Source: Lachnospiraceae bacterium UBA3821
GTDB lineage: Bacteria; Bacillota; Clostridia; Lachnospirales; Lachnospiraceae
Assembly (NCBI GenBank): GCA_002368865.1
Contig: DFDT01000101.1
Span: 1 to 56,536 of the forward strand
Length of the DNA: 56,536 nt
Reading direction: 5' to 3'
Shown: positions 24,840-33,428 of the stretch, in pieces
Layout: the number at the start of each line of letters is the position of its first letter
How positions within the stretch are numbered: position 1 is the stretch's first letter
Notes under the pieces: model-generated
Told to the model about the DNA's origin: nothing
Database searches by the model: none
The model's input: the letters and a program-made list of their open reading frames with translations, nothing else
Made by a program: the position numbers and the translations under genes

Positions 24840-27485
24840 ATGCGGGTACTGTGGCTGTGCAATATCATGCTGCCCATGATCGCAGAACAACTTCATAGGG
24901 AGATCAACAACAAGGAAGGCTGGCTGTCCGGATTGGCGGAAGTCTGCCTGAAACATCAGGCGGAGAATGACATCGCTTTGGCGGTGGCGTTTCCGGTGGC
25001 GGAGGATCTGGCCGGCGCGGAACAATATGGTGCGGAACGTCATTTGTATGACGGATATGTCATTTATCAGGGCAGACTGACAAGAGACGGAGCCTCTTTG
25101 GACTGGTTTGCGTTCCGGGAGGACACGGTAAATCCGCATGCTTATTATGGGGCAGTACCGGAATTTATGGAGAATCTTGAGCTGCCGCTGTATTATATTG
25201 TGTACCGCACGGAACCGGATGTGGTGCATTGCTTTGGAACGGAATACCCCCACACGCTGGCGATGTGTCGCGCTGTGCCGGACAGGAATCGCGTCCTGAT
25301 CGGCATTCAGGGACTGTGCAAGGTGTATGCGGATGCATATTTTGCCGATCTGCCGGATACAGTGATTCACACGGCAACGCTGCGGGATGTGTTAAAGCGG
25401 GACACGCTGCCCAGGCAGCAAAAAAAATTCGCACTGAGAGGCGCGATGGAACAGGAGGCTGTTGCATTGGCGGGAAATGTAACCGGTAGAACCACGTGGG
25501 ATCGCTATTATACCTCTGCGTGGAATCCGGATGCCCGCTATTTTAAGATGAACGAGACACTTCGAGCGGATTTTTATACGGAGCAATGGGAGCAGGAGAA
25601 ATGTGAACCGCACTCGATCTTTTTGAGCCAGGGAGACTATCCGATCAAAGGATTGCATTATATGCTACTAGCGCTGCCGCGGATCCGGGAGGAATTTCCG
25701 GATGTACAGGTATATGTGGCGGGCAACAGTGTAATAGGTGACGGGAGCGTCATAAAACGCATGAAAATATCTGCCTATGGGAAGTATCTGCGGAAGCTGA
25801 TGCAGCAGGGGCAGCTTTGGGAGTGTGTACACTTTCTGGGGCGGCTTTCCGCGGAGCAGATGAAGCAGCAGTATCTGAAGAGGCATCTTTTTGTGTGCTG
25901 TTCTTCCATTGAGAACTCTCCCAATTCGCTGGGGGAGGCGATGCTTTTGGGGATGCCCTGTGTCAGCGCGGATGTGGGCGGCATCAGCAGTATTTTCACC
26001 GGCGGAGAAGACGGGATCCTGTACCGTGGATCCGGGCTGGAGGAGAATGCCCGAAATCTGGCGGATGCGGTGATCCGGATGTTTCGTGATCCGGAGAAGC
26101 AGAAGCAATATACGGAGCATGCAAGGAAGCATGCGCTGGTTACCCATGATCCGCAGGTCAATTATCAGAGGCTGGTGGAGATCTACAAGCAGATCGCGGC
26201 CGGGGAGCTTGCGGCCAAGAAAGCAGCGTCCGGGGAGTCAGTGCCCGGGGAACCGGCAGACATGGGCGCCGGCGGATTGTTTGTGTTTGTGTCGAATTAT
26301 ATCAATCACCATCAGATCCCATTCTGTAACGCCCTGTATGAACGGCTGGGGGAGAACTTTTATTTTATCCAGACAGAGCCCATGGAGGAGGAACGGATTC
26401 GCATGGGATGGCAGGACGAGGTTGAACTGCCCTATGTAAAGTATTATTATGAGGAGCCGGAAAGTTGTGACGGTCTGATTCTGCGGGCGCAGACGGTGCT
26501 TTTCGGGGGTGTGGATGAGGAGCGTTATATCGAGGCGAGGCTGCAGAGCGGCAAGCCGGTCATACGATACAGCGAGCGCCTGTACAAGGAGGGGCAGTGG
26601 AAGGCGGTTTCCCCCAGAGGTCTCCTGAAAAAGTATCACGACCATACCCGTTATCGCAAGGCACCTGTGTACCTGCTCTGCGCCGGGGCTTACGTGCCGT
26701 CGGATTTTCACATTGTGCGGGCGTATCCGCAAAAAATGTTCCGCTGGGGATATTTTCCGGAGACGAAGCACTATGATCCGGATCGCCTGATGCGTGACAA
26801 AAAGGCAGGCAGCATTTTATGGGCAGCGCGATTCCTGGACTGGAAGCATCCGGAGCTGCCTTTGCTGTGCGCAAAGTACTTGAAGGAGAAGGAATGCAGT
26901 TTTCATATGAACATCGTAGGCGGCGGCAATCTGCAGCCTTTGGTGGATCGCCTGATGGAGCAATATGGGCTTTCGGATGTGGTGACGCTCCTGGGGTATC
27001 GGACGCCGGATGAAGTGCGTCGCCTGATGGAGCAGACGGATATCTATCTTGCCACCAGCGACCGGAAGGAAGGCTGGGGCGCTGTGATCAATGAGGCCAT
27101 GAACAGCGGATGCGCTGTGGTGGCGGATCATATGATGGGGGCGGTGCCCTATCTGATCCGGCCCGGGGAGAACGGATGTGTCTACCCGGACGGGAAGTCC
27201 TCGGAGCTCTTCCGACAGGTGGAAATGCTCCTGGCGGATCGGGCGCGTTGTCAGAAGCTGGGCAGGGAGGCTTATCGCACGATCACGGAAGTGTGGAACG
27301 CGGAGAATGCGGCAGAGCGTCTTTTAGAGCTGGCTGCGGGGCTTGAATGTGCGCAGAGCGGTTCTTGCACGCAGGATAATCCCGGTGCCCCGGACGGTGG
27401 TGTCCGCTTTCAGGATGGTCCCTGTTCTGTGGCGGAAGTCATCAGTGAGAGGAAGATGTTATGCAAAATGGGAATCAACCGCTGA
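24840..27485 (+). CDS. Tandem GT4 glycosyltransferase (two GT-B domains)
   Basis: Unusually long protein of 881 residues built from two family 4 transferases. The first spans about 1-440 with the donor-site motif ENSPNSLGEAMLLG and GGISSIFTGGEDG. A linker rich in Ala, Glu and Lys (about 440-462) joins the second (about 465-850), with KEGWGAVINEAMNSG. Both have the E-x7-E donor signature, so both could be active and add two sugars in succession. The last 30 residues are low complexity, and the 3' end overlaps the next GT2 gene by 25 bases. Confidence 0.9.
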   Translation: MRVLWLCNIMLPMIAEQLHREINNKEGWLSGLAEVCLKHQAENDIALAVAFPVAEDLAGAEQYGAERHLYDGYVIYQGRLTRDGASLDWFAFREDTVNPHAYYGAVPEFMENLELPLYYIVYRTEPDVVHCFGTEYPHTLAMCRAVPDRNRVLIGIQGLCKVYADAYFADLPDTVIHTATLRDVLKRDTLPRQQKKFALRGAMEQEAVALAGNVTGRTTWDRYYTSAWNPDARYFKMNETLRADFYTEQWEQEKCEPHSIFLSQGDYPIKGLHYMLLALPRIREEFPDVQVYVAGNSVIGDGSVIKRMKISAYGKYLRKLMQQGQLWECVHFLGRLSAEQMKQQYLKRHLFVCCSSIENSPNSLGEAMLLGMPCVSADVGGISSIFTGGEDGILYRGSGLEENARNLADAVIRMFRDPEKQKQYTEHARKHALVTHDPQVNYQRLVEIYKQIAAGELAAKKAASGESVPGEPADMGAGGLFVFVSNYINHHQIPFCNALYERLGENFYFIQTEPMEEERIRMGWQDEVELPYVKYYYEEPESCDGLILRAQTVLFGGVDEERYIEARLQSGKPVIRYSERLYKEGQWKAVSPRGLLKKYHDHTRYRKAPVYLLCAGAYVPSDFHIVRAYPQKMFRWGYFPETKHYDPDRLMRDKKAGSILWAARFLDWKHPELPLLCAKYLKEKECSFHMNIVGGGNLQPLVDRLMEQYGLSDVVTLLGYRTPDEVRRLMEQTDIYLATSDRKEGWGAVINEAMNSGCAVVADHMMGAVPYLIRPGENGCVYPDGKSSELFRQVEMLLADRARCQKLGREAYRTITEVWNAENAAERLLELAAGLECAQSGSCTQDNPGAPDGGVRFQDGPCSVAEVISERKMLCKMGINR

Positions 27486-28459
27486 TCAGCGTGATCGTGC
27501 CGGTGTACAATACAAAAGCATATCTTGCCCGTTGTGTGGATTCTGTCTGCGCGCAGACCTATTCCAATCTGGAGATTCTGTTGATCGACGACGGTTCCAC
27601 GGACGGGACGGGAGAGATGTGCGACAAATATGTCACAAAAGACCGCCGGATCAAAGTGTTTCACAAAGAAAACGGAGGTTCTTCCACAGCCAGGAATCTG
27701 GGACTGCAGAAAGCAGAAGGAGCCTATATCGGCTTTGTGGACAGTGACGACTATATTGCGCCAGATATGTATGAGCGGCTGTGGCGCGGGACGCAGAAAT
27801 ATGACGCAAGTGTCGTGCAAATCGGCAGGGACGAGGTGGATGAACAGGGGAATCGACTGCCGGATATCTGTATTCCGCCGGAGAAAGATACCCTGATCGG
27901 ACACAGGGATTTCTTGAGAGAATTGTTGCTGCACAAGGGGGACTGCTCTTTTTGTACCAAGCTGTTCCGGAGGGACGTGTTGGAGGGCAGGCAGTTTCCT
28001 GTGGGGGCGCTCAATGAGGACTTTCACTTTCTGGTGGAGATCCTGCCCGAGATCGGAACGGTGGTGTCACTGCCGGGGCAGGCGTATCATGTGTTTTACC
28101 GCATGAACAGCAATTCCAGAAAGGCGGATAAGGAGCAGCTCTCCCGAGTGTACGAGGATAACATCTGGAATGCGGACATGGTGCTTGCGGGTATTAATGC
28201 CTCAGAGCGGGATCTGCATACCATCGCGGTTCGGTTTGGTATTTTTCAGCGGTTGGATTATATGCTGCATGTGCCGATCCGTCAAATGAACCGGGAAAAT
28301 GATTTTTACATGCAGGTAGTGCGGAGACTGCGCAGAGACTGGTGGAAGGGGATCCGGAATCCTTATCTGACCATGAAAAATAAGCTATATCTGACGCTGT
28401 TTGTGATCGCGCCCAGAGGAATTCGAAAACTGCACCGGAAGATAAAAAAATTGTCGTAG
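27461..28459 (+). CDS. GT2 family glycosyltransferase
   Basis: GT-A enzyme of 332 residues. Visible are ISVIVPVYNTKAYLARC (9-25), LIDDGSTDGT (41-50), GGSSTARNLGL and the metal-binding DSDD (94-97), followed by a C-terminal basic region (about 290-330). It has no clear membrane helix. The start is inside the previous gene, behind GAGAGGAAG. It closely follows the tandem GT4 and precedes the O-antigen-ligase-like gene, so it probably decorates or extends the repeat unit. The specificity cannot be deduced. Confidence 0.9.
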   Translation: MQNGNQPLISVIVPVYNTKAYLARCVDSVCAQTYSNLEILLIDDGSTDGTGEMCDKYVTKDRRIKVFHKENGGSSTARNLGLQKAEGAYIGFVDSDDYIAPDMYERLWRGTQKYDASVVQIGRDEVDEQGNRLPDICIPPEKDTLIGHRDFLRELLLHKGDCSFCTKLFRRDVLEGRQFPVGALNEDFHFLVEILPEIGTVVSLPGQAYHVFYRMNSNSRKADKEQLSRVYEDNIWNADMVLAGINASERDLHTIAVRFGIFQRLDYMLHVPIRQMNRENDFYMQVVRRLRRDWWKGIRNPYLTMKNKLYLTLFVIAPRGIRKLHRKIKKLS

Positions 28460-28473
28460 AGGGACATCGAGGG

Positions 28474-30132
28474 ATGGCTGCAAATAAAACAAAGAATCTG
28501 CAAAAGAAAAAAGAGGATCCGACGGCCGCATTTGATTTGGGTATGATTCTGACCTACGCTTTGAAACTGTGCTCCTGCATCTGGATCGCTCTGATCCTGG
28601 TGGTCATGCCACTGTATTTTCAGGAGGGGTATACCCATATCGGAAGCGATAAATCTTACCTGCTGCGGACCTGCGGAGTGCGTCTGGGCTGGATTTTGCT
28701 GCCACTTATTGCAGTATGGTCGGTCTGCCGGATCCGGGATGCGGTCGGCAGGCGGGATGCGGTCGGTGAACGGCATGCAGTCGGAGGAAAAAAGATTTCG
28801 GCAATGGATACTTTGGCCGTGCTGTTTGCGGTTGGCACGGTAATTTCGTACGCATGCTCCGAATACCGGGAAACTGCGCTCTGGGGCATCAAGGGTTGGT
28901 ACATGGGCATGGGGACGCAGCTGATCCTGGTGAGCTCGTACTTTCTGCTGTCCCGGTTTGAATTTGAAAAGCTGGGGCAGTGGCTTTTATTTCCGGCCTT
29001 TCCAGTCTCTGCGATCACATTTGTACTGGGATTTCTGAATCGCTTTGATATCTGGCCGCTGCAGATGGAGAACTCCGGGTTGCCGATTTATATTTCCACG
29101 GTGGGTAATATCAATTGGTTCTGCAGTTATATGCTGGCTGTTCTGTTCACGGCGGTGGGACTGTTCTGGCTGGGACAGGGTGAAAAACGATCCGGGATGA
29201 TCCTGTGGTTGCTTTATCTGTTTACGGGATTCGCGGCGCTGGTTACACAGGGGAGCGACAGCGGCATCGTCGCCATGTGCGGAACGTTATTGTTTCTGTT
29301 CTGCAGGTCGCTCTATGGGCGGGATTTTGACAGACTGCACCGGTTCTGGCTGGTGGTGCTGCTCCTGGGGGGCGCCTGTGTCTTTACCTGGATGATTCAG
29401 GTGGTGTTTTCTGCGGAGATGAATTTTGAACTGGGCTTGGGAGATCTGCTTTGCGGTCCGCTTTCTCTGTTGGTGCTTGGCGCCGGGCTGGGCGGGCTGT
29501 TGTATAACCGTTTTCTACAGGAAAAGAGCGCCGACCGGAAAACGGCGCCGGAGTTTTTTGAAAAGCTGGCAATTCTGCTGGCAGGGGCAGTGGGGGTGGC
29601 TTTTCTGGGCGCTGTCTGCCTGATCGCAGCCAACACCATGCATCCGGGCAGTATCGGATTCCTCTCAAAGTTTGGGATTTTTCGGTTCGACTATGACTGG
29701 GGGCACCATCGGGGCGCAACCTGGCCGCTGGGACTTCAGTGCTTTGCCGGGCAGGATTTCCTCCATAAGCTGGTGGGTGTGGGCCCGGACTGTATGGCGG
29801 AATATTTGTATTCGGAGCAGGGAATTGCAAGGGGGCTGGCCGGCGTGGCGGATCAGGTCTTTGAGGGCATGCGGCTGACCAATGCTCACTGCGAACTGCT
29901 GACAATGCTGGTAAATCAAGGATTATTGGGCGCCGTCACCTACGGTGGGATGCTGGCGCTGTTCTGGAAGCGGGATCTGTTTTGCAGAATGCAGGATCTG
30001 AATCCGAGGGCGGCGGCCTGCGCGCTGGGCGTGCTGGCGCTTTCCGTCAACAATGTGTGGAGCTTCCAGCAATCCATCGGCACGGCGACCATGTTCGTGC
30101 TGTTGGGGCTGGGGAGATACTATGAGAAATAA
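28474..30132 (+). CDS. O-antigen-ligase/Wzy-like polytopic membrane protein
   Basis: 552 residues with about twelve membrane helices and a large extracytoplasmic loop near residues 390-460, containing DYDWGHHRGATWPLG and KLVGVGPDCMAEYLY. The arrangement fits the O-antigen ligase/polymerase superfamily, which transfers lipid-linked glycans on the outer membrane face. A Gly/Arg-rich repeat (DAVGRRDAVGERHAVGG, about 89-105) in a cytoplasmic loop is unusual. It closes the transcript that begins at 20208. The cluster thus has both an EpsG-type polymerase and this protein; which one polymerises and which attaches is not decidable here. Confidence 0.82.
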   Translation: MAANKTKNLQKKKEDPTAAFDLGMILTYALKLCSCIWIALILVVMPLYFQEGYTHIGSDKSYLLRTCGVRLGWILLPLIAVWSVCRIRDAVGRRDAVGERHAVGGKKISAMDTLAVLFAVGTVISYACSEYRETALWGIKGWYMGMGTQLILVSSYFLLSRFEFEKLGQWLLFPAFPVSAITFVLGFLNRFDIWPLQMENSGLPIYISTVGNINWFCSYMLAVLFTAVGLFWLGQGEKRSGMILWLLYLFTGFAALVTQGSDSGIVAMCGTLLFLFCRSLYGRDFDRLHRFWLVVLLLGGACVFTWMIQVVFSAEMNFELGLGDLLCGPLSLLVLGAGLGGLLYNRFLQEKSADRKTAPEFFEKLAILLAGAVGVAFLGAVCLIAANTMHPGSIGFLSKFGIFRFDYDWGHHRGATWPLGLQCFAGQDFLHKLVGVGPDCMAEYLYSEQGIARGLAGVADQVFEGMRLTNAHCELLTMLVNQGLLGAVTYGGMLALFWKRDLFCRMQDLNPRAAACALGVLALSVNNVWSFQQSIGTATMFVLLGLGRYYEK

Positions 30133-30140
30133 TTTGGGGC

Positions 30141-30168
30141 TTGACATTTATCGCGGTGATGATACAAT
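30141..30168 (+). promoter_or_regulatory. Promoter of the Rpn-type nuclease gene
   Basis: Perfect TTGACA (30141-30146), a 16-base spacer and TACAAT (30163-30168). The same hexamers with the same spacer recur at 56344-56371. Confidence 0.75.
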
Positions 30169-30173
30169 AAACA

Positions 30174-30350
30174 CAAAGCATAACAATTTCTAAATGTCAT
30201 ATCTGACGAATCTGTGTTTTCGGAAATCTATGCTTTTAATCCCATGAAAAGTGAAAAGCAGAGAGTTCCGAAAGAGGCAGAGCGAGGGAAAGGTAAAAGG
30301 AATTGTGAATGCCAAGGTAATTCGGAACCTCCTGCGGAAGAGGAGGTAAG
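30174..30350 (+). promoter_or_regulatory. Long leader with ribosome-binding-site hairpin
   Basis: About 177 bases lie between promoter and start. AAAGCATA (30175-30182) pairs with TATGCTTT (30229-30236), and an inner ATTTC/GAAAT can extend the stem. Just before the gene, ACCTCCT (30327-30333) and AGGAGGT (30341-30347) form a perfect seven-base-pair hairpin with a seven-base loop. This buries the Shine-Dalgarno sequence four bases before the GTG start. The first 100 bases recur at 56344-56445. Confidence 0.6.
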
Positions 30351-31259
30351 GTGTTTGTATCATTAAAAAAAGACGAGTTCGCGTTTCGGGAAGTATTTGG
30401 CGTAGCGGCTGTCAGAAAACAGTTTATCAGTGATGTGACAGGGATACCGCTTAAAACCATCCGGTCTGTCAGGATCGTGTCACCGATTTTGCGGAAACGG
30501 ACGAGGAAGCAGAAACAAGGGATACTGGATCTGGCGCTCACGCTGAATGATGATACCTGGATTGATATCGAGGTTCAGTTGAAAAACCAGAAATTCTGGA
30601 TTAAGCGGAATCTGTTTTATCTGTCTCATTTGTATGCGGATGAGTTGTGGACCGGGGAGGATTATGATAAACTGAAAAAAAGTATCACGATCAGTATCCT
30701 GGATTTTAAACTGCTGCCGGGAAAGAAGTATCACTCTATTTACACCTTGAGGGATCAGGACGGCGAAGAGTTCACGGATCTTTTGGAGGTGCATATCATT
30801 GAACTGTGCAAGGATTTGACGGAGGAAAGCCCGGTGAATGGCTGGATCCGGCTATTTAATGCAGAGACAAAGGAGGAGCTGGCGATGGTGAAAAAACTGG
30901 ATCGAAATGCAGGGATCGCGAAGGCGGTAGAAGTATTGGAGAAATTGGGTATTGAAAGATCGCCAAGCTGGTATTGGGTGCAGAGTCAGAAAGCAAGGAG
31001 AGACCGGGCTGCGGAGGATGCGTATGTCAGGGATGAAGGAAGAGCAGAAGGAAGAGTAGAAGGACAGGATTTTAAATTAGTCACCTTGGTCTGCAGGAAG
31101 CTGCGGAAGGGGAAGGATATGGAAACGATTGCAGAGGAGTTGGAGGAGGATATTGCTGAGATCCAATTGATCTGTGAAGCAGCTAAAGATTTTTCTCCGG
31201 AGTATAACGAGAAAAAGGTTTTTGCTGAGGTGATGGAAAGGAAAAAGGGTCTTTTATGA
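30351..31259 (+). CDS. Rpn/PD-(D/E)XK nuclease family transposase-like protein
   Basis: Recombination-promoting nuclease-type protein of 302 residues. The PD-(D/E)XK core is visible as the acidic residue in GILDLALTL (Asp60) and IDIEVQ (Glu74-x-Gln76), followed by KNLFYLSHLYADEL-like helices. The C-terminus has the family's EGRAEGRVEG-type low-complexity run (about 228-240) and a short helical tail. In this family such proteins promote RecA-independent recombination; action here is inferred. The start is GTG, whose ribosome binding site is sequestered. The gene sits between two halves of a glycan cluster, with a strong terminator after it. Confidence 0.85.
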   Translation: MFVSLKKDEFAFREVFGVAAVRKQFISDVTGIPLKTIRSVRIVSPILRKRTRKQKQGILDLALTLNDDTWIDIEVQLKNQKFWIKRNLFYLSHLYADELWTGEDYDKLKKSITISILDFKLLPGKKYHSIYTLRDQDGEEFTDLLEVHIIELCKDLTEESPVNGWIRLFNAETKEELAMVKKLDRNAGIAKAVEVLEKLGIERSPSWYWVQSQKARRDRAAEDAYVRDEGRAEGRVEGQDFKLVTLVCRKLRKGKDMETIAEELEEDIAEIQLICEAAKDFSPEYNEKKVFAEVMERKKGLL

Positions 31260-31268
31260 GCACCATGA

Positions 31269-31310
31269 AGGGGCATGATAGCCGCGGCTATCATGCCCCT
31301 CTCGGTTTTT
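31269..31310. terminator. Palindromic, probably bidirectional terminator
   Basis: A perfect 32-base palindrome (31269-31300; arms of 16 starting AGGGGCATGATAG) is followed by CTCGG and six T on the plus strand. It lies between the convergent ends of the Rpn-type gene and the BlaR1-like gene and could stop both. Confidence 0.85.
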
Positions 31311-31331
31311 TAGACTGTTTTGGCGGTCTAT

Positions 31332-32534
31332 TTACTTCGTTATTGGATAAGGACTGTTCTCTGGAGTGTAGATTGGTGTGCCGGGATAGGAGTATTCGGT
31401 GGAATCGGTCGTCTCTACGTACACGCCACCATAGTACAGATCATAGGTTCCGTCGCCGTTGTCTATAAAATAGTTACTACTTTCTACACCTGTGTGTAAT
31501 TGACCTATATCGTTAAAATCAGACGGAATATCTAAGTTTTCCATGGATGGAGGTTTGCTTGCTTCAAAAATAAAGAGATAAGAGCAGAGATAAACACATG
31601 TAACAATACCACATATCAAAATGGATAAAGGTAGATCTGTTTTATTCTGGTTGTTGGACATTAGCACGAAGCGCTTTACCAGATCGGAGTCTTTCTTGGC
31701 AAACAAGCTCATCGTAAATGACTTGGAAAACGGTGCCTTTTGAACGGTATCGGTGGCATAATCAATCAGGCAATTCATGTATTCAATAGTGCGATTGATA
31801 TCCGAACGTGTGAGAGAATCATCCACCCGCATTTCCAAGATTACATCAGTCTGTTTATTTAACAGAATGCAGAGCGGATTCCACCAGTAGATCAATGTGA
31901 TGATTTTAACCAGCCCCTTTAGGATCAAGTCATGATGAAAGTGATGTGTCATTTCATGACGGAGGATGTAGTAGGTATGGGATTCTGAAAGCTGAAGATG
32001 TTCCGGGATTAAAATCTTGGGCGAGAAGATCCCAAAGAGCATAGGGACATTCAGACCAGGCAATTCTATGACCCGAAAATGGTTTGGGCGGTTCTGCTCT
32101 CTACAGATGTTGGCTATCATTGTTCGATACGGCTCAGTGTCTGTCAACTCCTTGGCATGTAGAACAATATAATGCCTGGCGCGGAGACAGGAGAAGGCAT
32201 AATGAAGAATACCGATGATAGCGCCCAATGCCCAGATGTATTCAAACAAGAGCCAAATAGAGACAGGCTGTCCTAAGAAAAAGAACAGCCTGTGACGTAA
32301 TAAACCAATAACATCCGATACACCAAGCGGTAAGAGAACTGTTTGTGTAAAAGAAAATTCCATGGGTATGAGAAAACGCAAAAAAGAAAACAATACAAAC
32401 AACGCCAACAGCTTATAGCCAAAGCGAGTCAGTAAACCTCGATGAAGCAGGCAGACTGTCAAAAAAGTCAGAAATATACCTGTGGTCAGAATCGCCATGT
32501 AAGTTGTTGCAAGTGTTAGATGCAATGAAATCAC
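31332..32534 (-). CDS. BlaR1/MecR1-like M56 membrane metallopeptidase
   Basis: Membrane protease of the antirepressor type, 400 residues. Four or five membrane helices surround the zinc motif HEMTH (193-197). A downstream EMRVDDSL supplies a likely third-ligand region. After the last helix (about 305-325) only some 75 extracellular residues remain, rich in Tyr, Asp and Gly. The penicillin-binding sensor domain of BlaR1 is missing, so beta-lactams are an unlikely signal. The GTG at 32534 overlaps its own GAGGTG; a TTG at 32525 is better spaced. It is co-transcribed with the upstream BlaI-like repressor gene. Confidence 0.87.
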   Translation of the reverse strand: MISLHLTLATTYMAILTTGIFLTFLTVCLLHRGLLTRFGYKLLALFVLFSFLRFLIPMEFSFTQTVLLPLGVSDVIGLLRHRLFFFLGQPVSIWLLFEYIWALGAIIGILHYAFSCLRARHYIVLHAKELTDTEPYRTMIANICREQNRPNHFRVIELPGLNVPMLFGIFSPKILIPEHLQLSESHTYYILRHEMTHHFHHDLILKGLVKIITLIYWWNPLCILLNKQTDVILEMRVDDSLTRSDINRTIEYMNCLIDYATDTVQKAPFSKSFTMSLFAKKDSDLVKRFVLMSNNQNKTDLPLSILICGIVTCVYLCSYLFIFEASKPPSMENLDIPSDFNDIGQLHTGVESSNYFIDNGDGTYDLYYGGVYVETTDSTEYSYPGTPIYTPENSPYPITK

Positions 32535-32539
32535 CTCAA

Positions 32540-32938
32540 TTATTTTTTCTTATTGTAAGTCTGGTCATATTCCTTCAGCATTGCTTTCAACTCAGCAATA
32601 TCCCTCTTTGTCTCGGTAGCATCCTCATTGGTCTGCAACAGTGCGGAGCAGAGAGTGCTCTTGGAGATAATATCCTGAAAACAGGTGTAGGTGCTGGAGA
32701 AATCGTTCAGGATGGCGTCTTTGGAGGCCTCCGTGGGGCGATAGGTGCGGCTGAGTACCTTGCCGCTATGGGTGACGCCGGCCACCTCTACCAGCTTTGC
32801 ATGTAAAAGCTTACGTAATACTGCGGTAACAGTGCTCTGGGTCAATCCCTCCCCCGCGTTTACGATGTCGGTTGCCATCATGGGCTGCTCGGATTTCCAG
32901 AGGATATTCAGGACATCCAGCTCTCTCGGATTCATCAT
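32540..32938 (-). CDS. BlaI/MecI/CopY family transcriptional repressor
   Basis: Winged-helix repressor of 132 residues. The DNA-binding domain is at the N-terminus (NPRELDVLNILWKSEQPM, then GLTQSTVTAVLRKLL), and the C-terminal part is the dimerisation helix region where the partner protease normally cleaves. The ribosome binding site is AAAGGTGG. It lies five bases upstream of the M56 peptidase gene, the standard BlaI-BlaR1 order, behind a near-perfect promoter at 33008-33036. Its targets probably include its own promoter and perhaps the adjacent exported peptide gene. Confidence 0.93.
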   Translation of the reverse strand: MMNPRELDVLNILWKSEQPMMATDIVNAGEGLTQSTVTAVLRKLLHAKLVEVAGVTHSGKVLSRTYRPTEASKDAILNDFSSTYTCFQDIISKSTLCSALLQTNEDATETKRDIAELKAMLKEYDQTYNKKK

Positions 32939-33007
32939 GTTTCATTTCCACCTTTCTGTTAAGTTGACTTCTTTTGTATAAGATAAATATATAAAACAGA
33001 TGATTTT

Positions 33008-33036
33008 ATTATAAGGCACTTTTACCCGTAAGTCAA
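33008..33036 (-). promoter_or_regulatory. Promoter of the blaI-blaR1-like operon with flanking dyad
   Basis: On the minus strand: TTGACT (33036-33031), a 17-base spacer and a perfect TATAAT (33013-33008). The -35 lies inside AAGTCAAC (33030-33037), which is the inverted copy of GTTGACTT at 32963-32970 in the leader. These two half-sites are candidate operator elements. Confidence 0.75.
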
Positions 33037-33072
33037 CAGAAATAGACCTGCCATCTTTTGACGGAAGGTCTA
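33037..33072 (-). terminator. Terminator of the exported-peptide gene
   Basis: On the minus strand TAGACCT and AGGTCTA pair (33072-33066 and 33049-33043), with an inner CCGTC/GATGG stem and an AAAA loop, followed by a weak ATTTCT tail. It abuts the -35 of the BlaI-like promoter. Confidence 0.6.
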
Positions 33073-33144
33073 CCCCACAATGATTTTAAAGCAACTGTGT
33101 AATCGTCAGTTAGGATGAGGAGCGACAGCACCCTTACTTATAAA

Positions 33145-33399
33145 TCACGGCAGATCGCGGACGAAGATCCATTCTGTCAGCCACTCCTGCGAAGTGCTAT
33201 TCCAAAGCCGTTTCCACATTTTGCCGTCCGCCTCCAAATATACCCAATAAATAACATCTGCCTGCGGCTGAGCAATTCCCGGGTCTCCACCGGCTGCCTG
33301 AGCGGTGATCGAGGTCTGCGGTGTTACAAAGAACAGGCTGAGGCTGCAAACTGCAATGCCGGCCCAAGCTGCTACACGATACAGAATCTTTTTCTTCAT
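33145..33399 (-). CDS. Small exported Trp-rich peptide precursor
   Basis: Not recognised. The 84 residues start with a classical signal peptide (MKKKILYRVAAW, hydrophobic core to about 27) with a probable cut after ITAQA (residue 35), leaving a mature peptide of about 49 residues. That peptide has five Trp between 52 and 77, one Asn-x-Ser/Thr-like stretch (WNSTSQEW) and no Cys. AAAGGAG six bases before the ATG at 33399 sets this start over an upstream in-frame one. It has its own consensus promoter, repeats in the leader and a terminator. A bacteriocin-like or signalling role is speculation. Confidence 0.75.
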   Translation of the reverse strand: MKKKILYRVAAWAGIAVCSLSLFFVTPQTSITAQAAGGDPGIAQPQADVIYWVYLEADGKMWKRLWNSTSQEWLTEWIFVRDLP

Positions 33400-33428
33400 A
33401 GGCTTTCTCCTTTGTAAAAAAATTTTCA

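Noticed and set aside
31332..32938. Beta-lactam resistance regulator
   Set aside because: The protease lacks the penicillin-binding sensor domain and no beta-lactamase or PBP2a-like gene is nearby; only the general BlaI/M56 architecture is supported.
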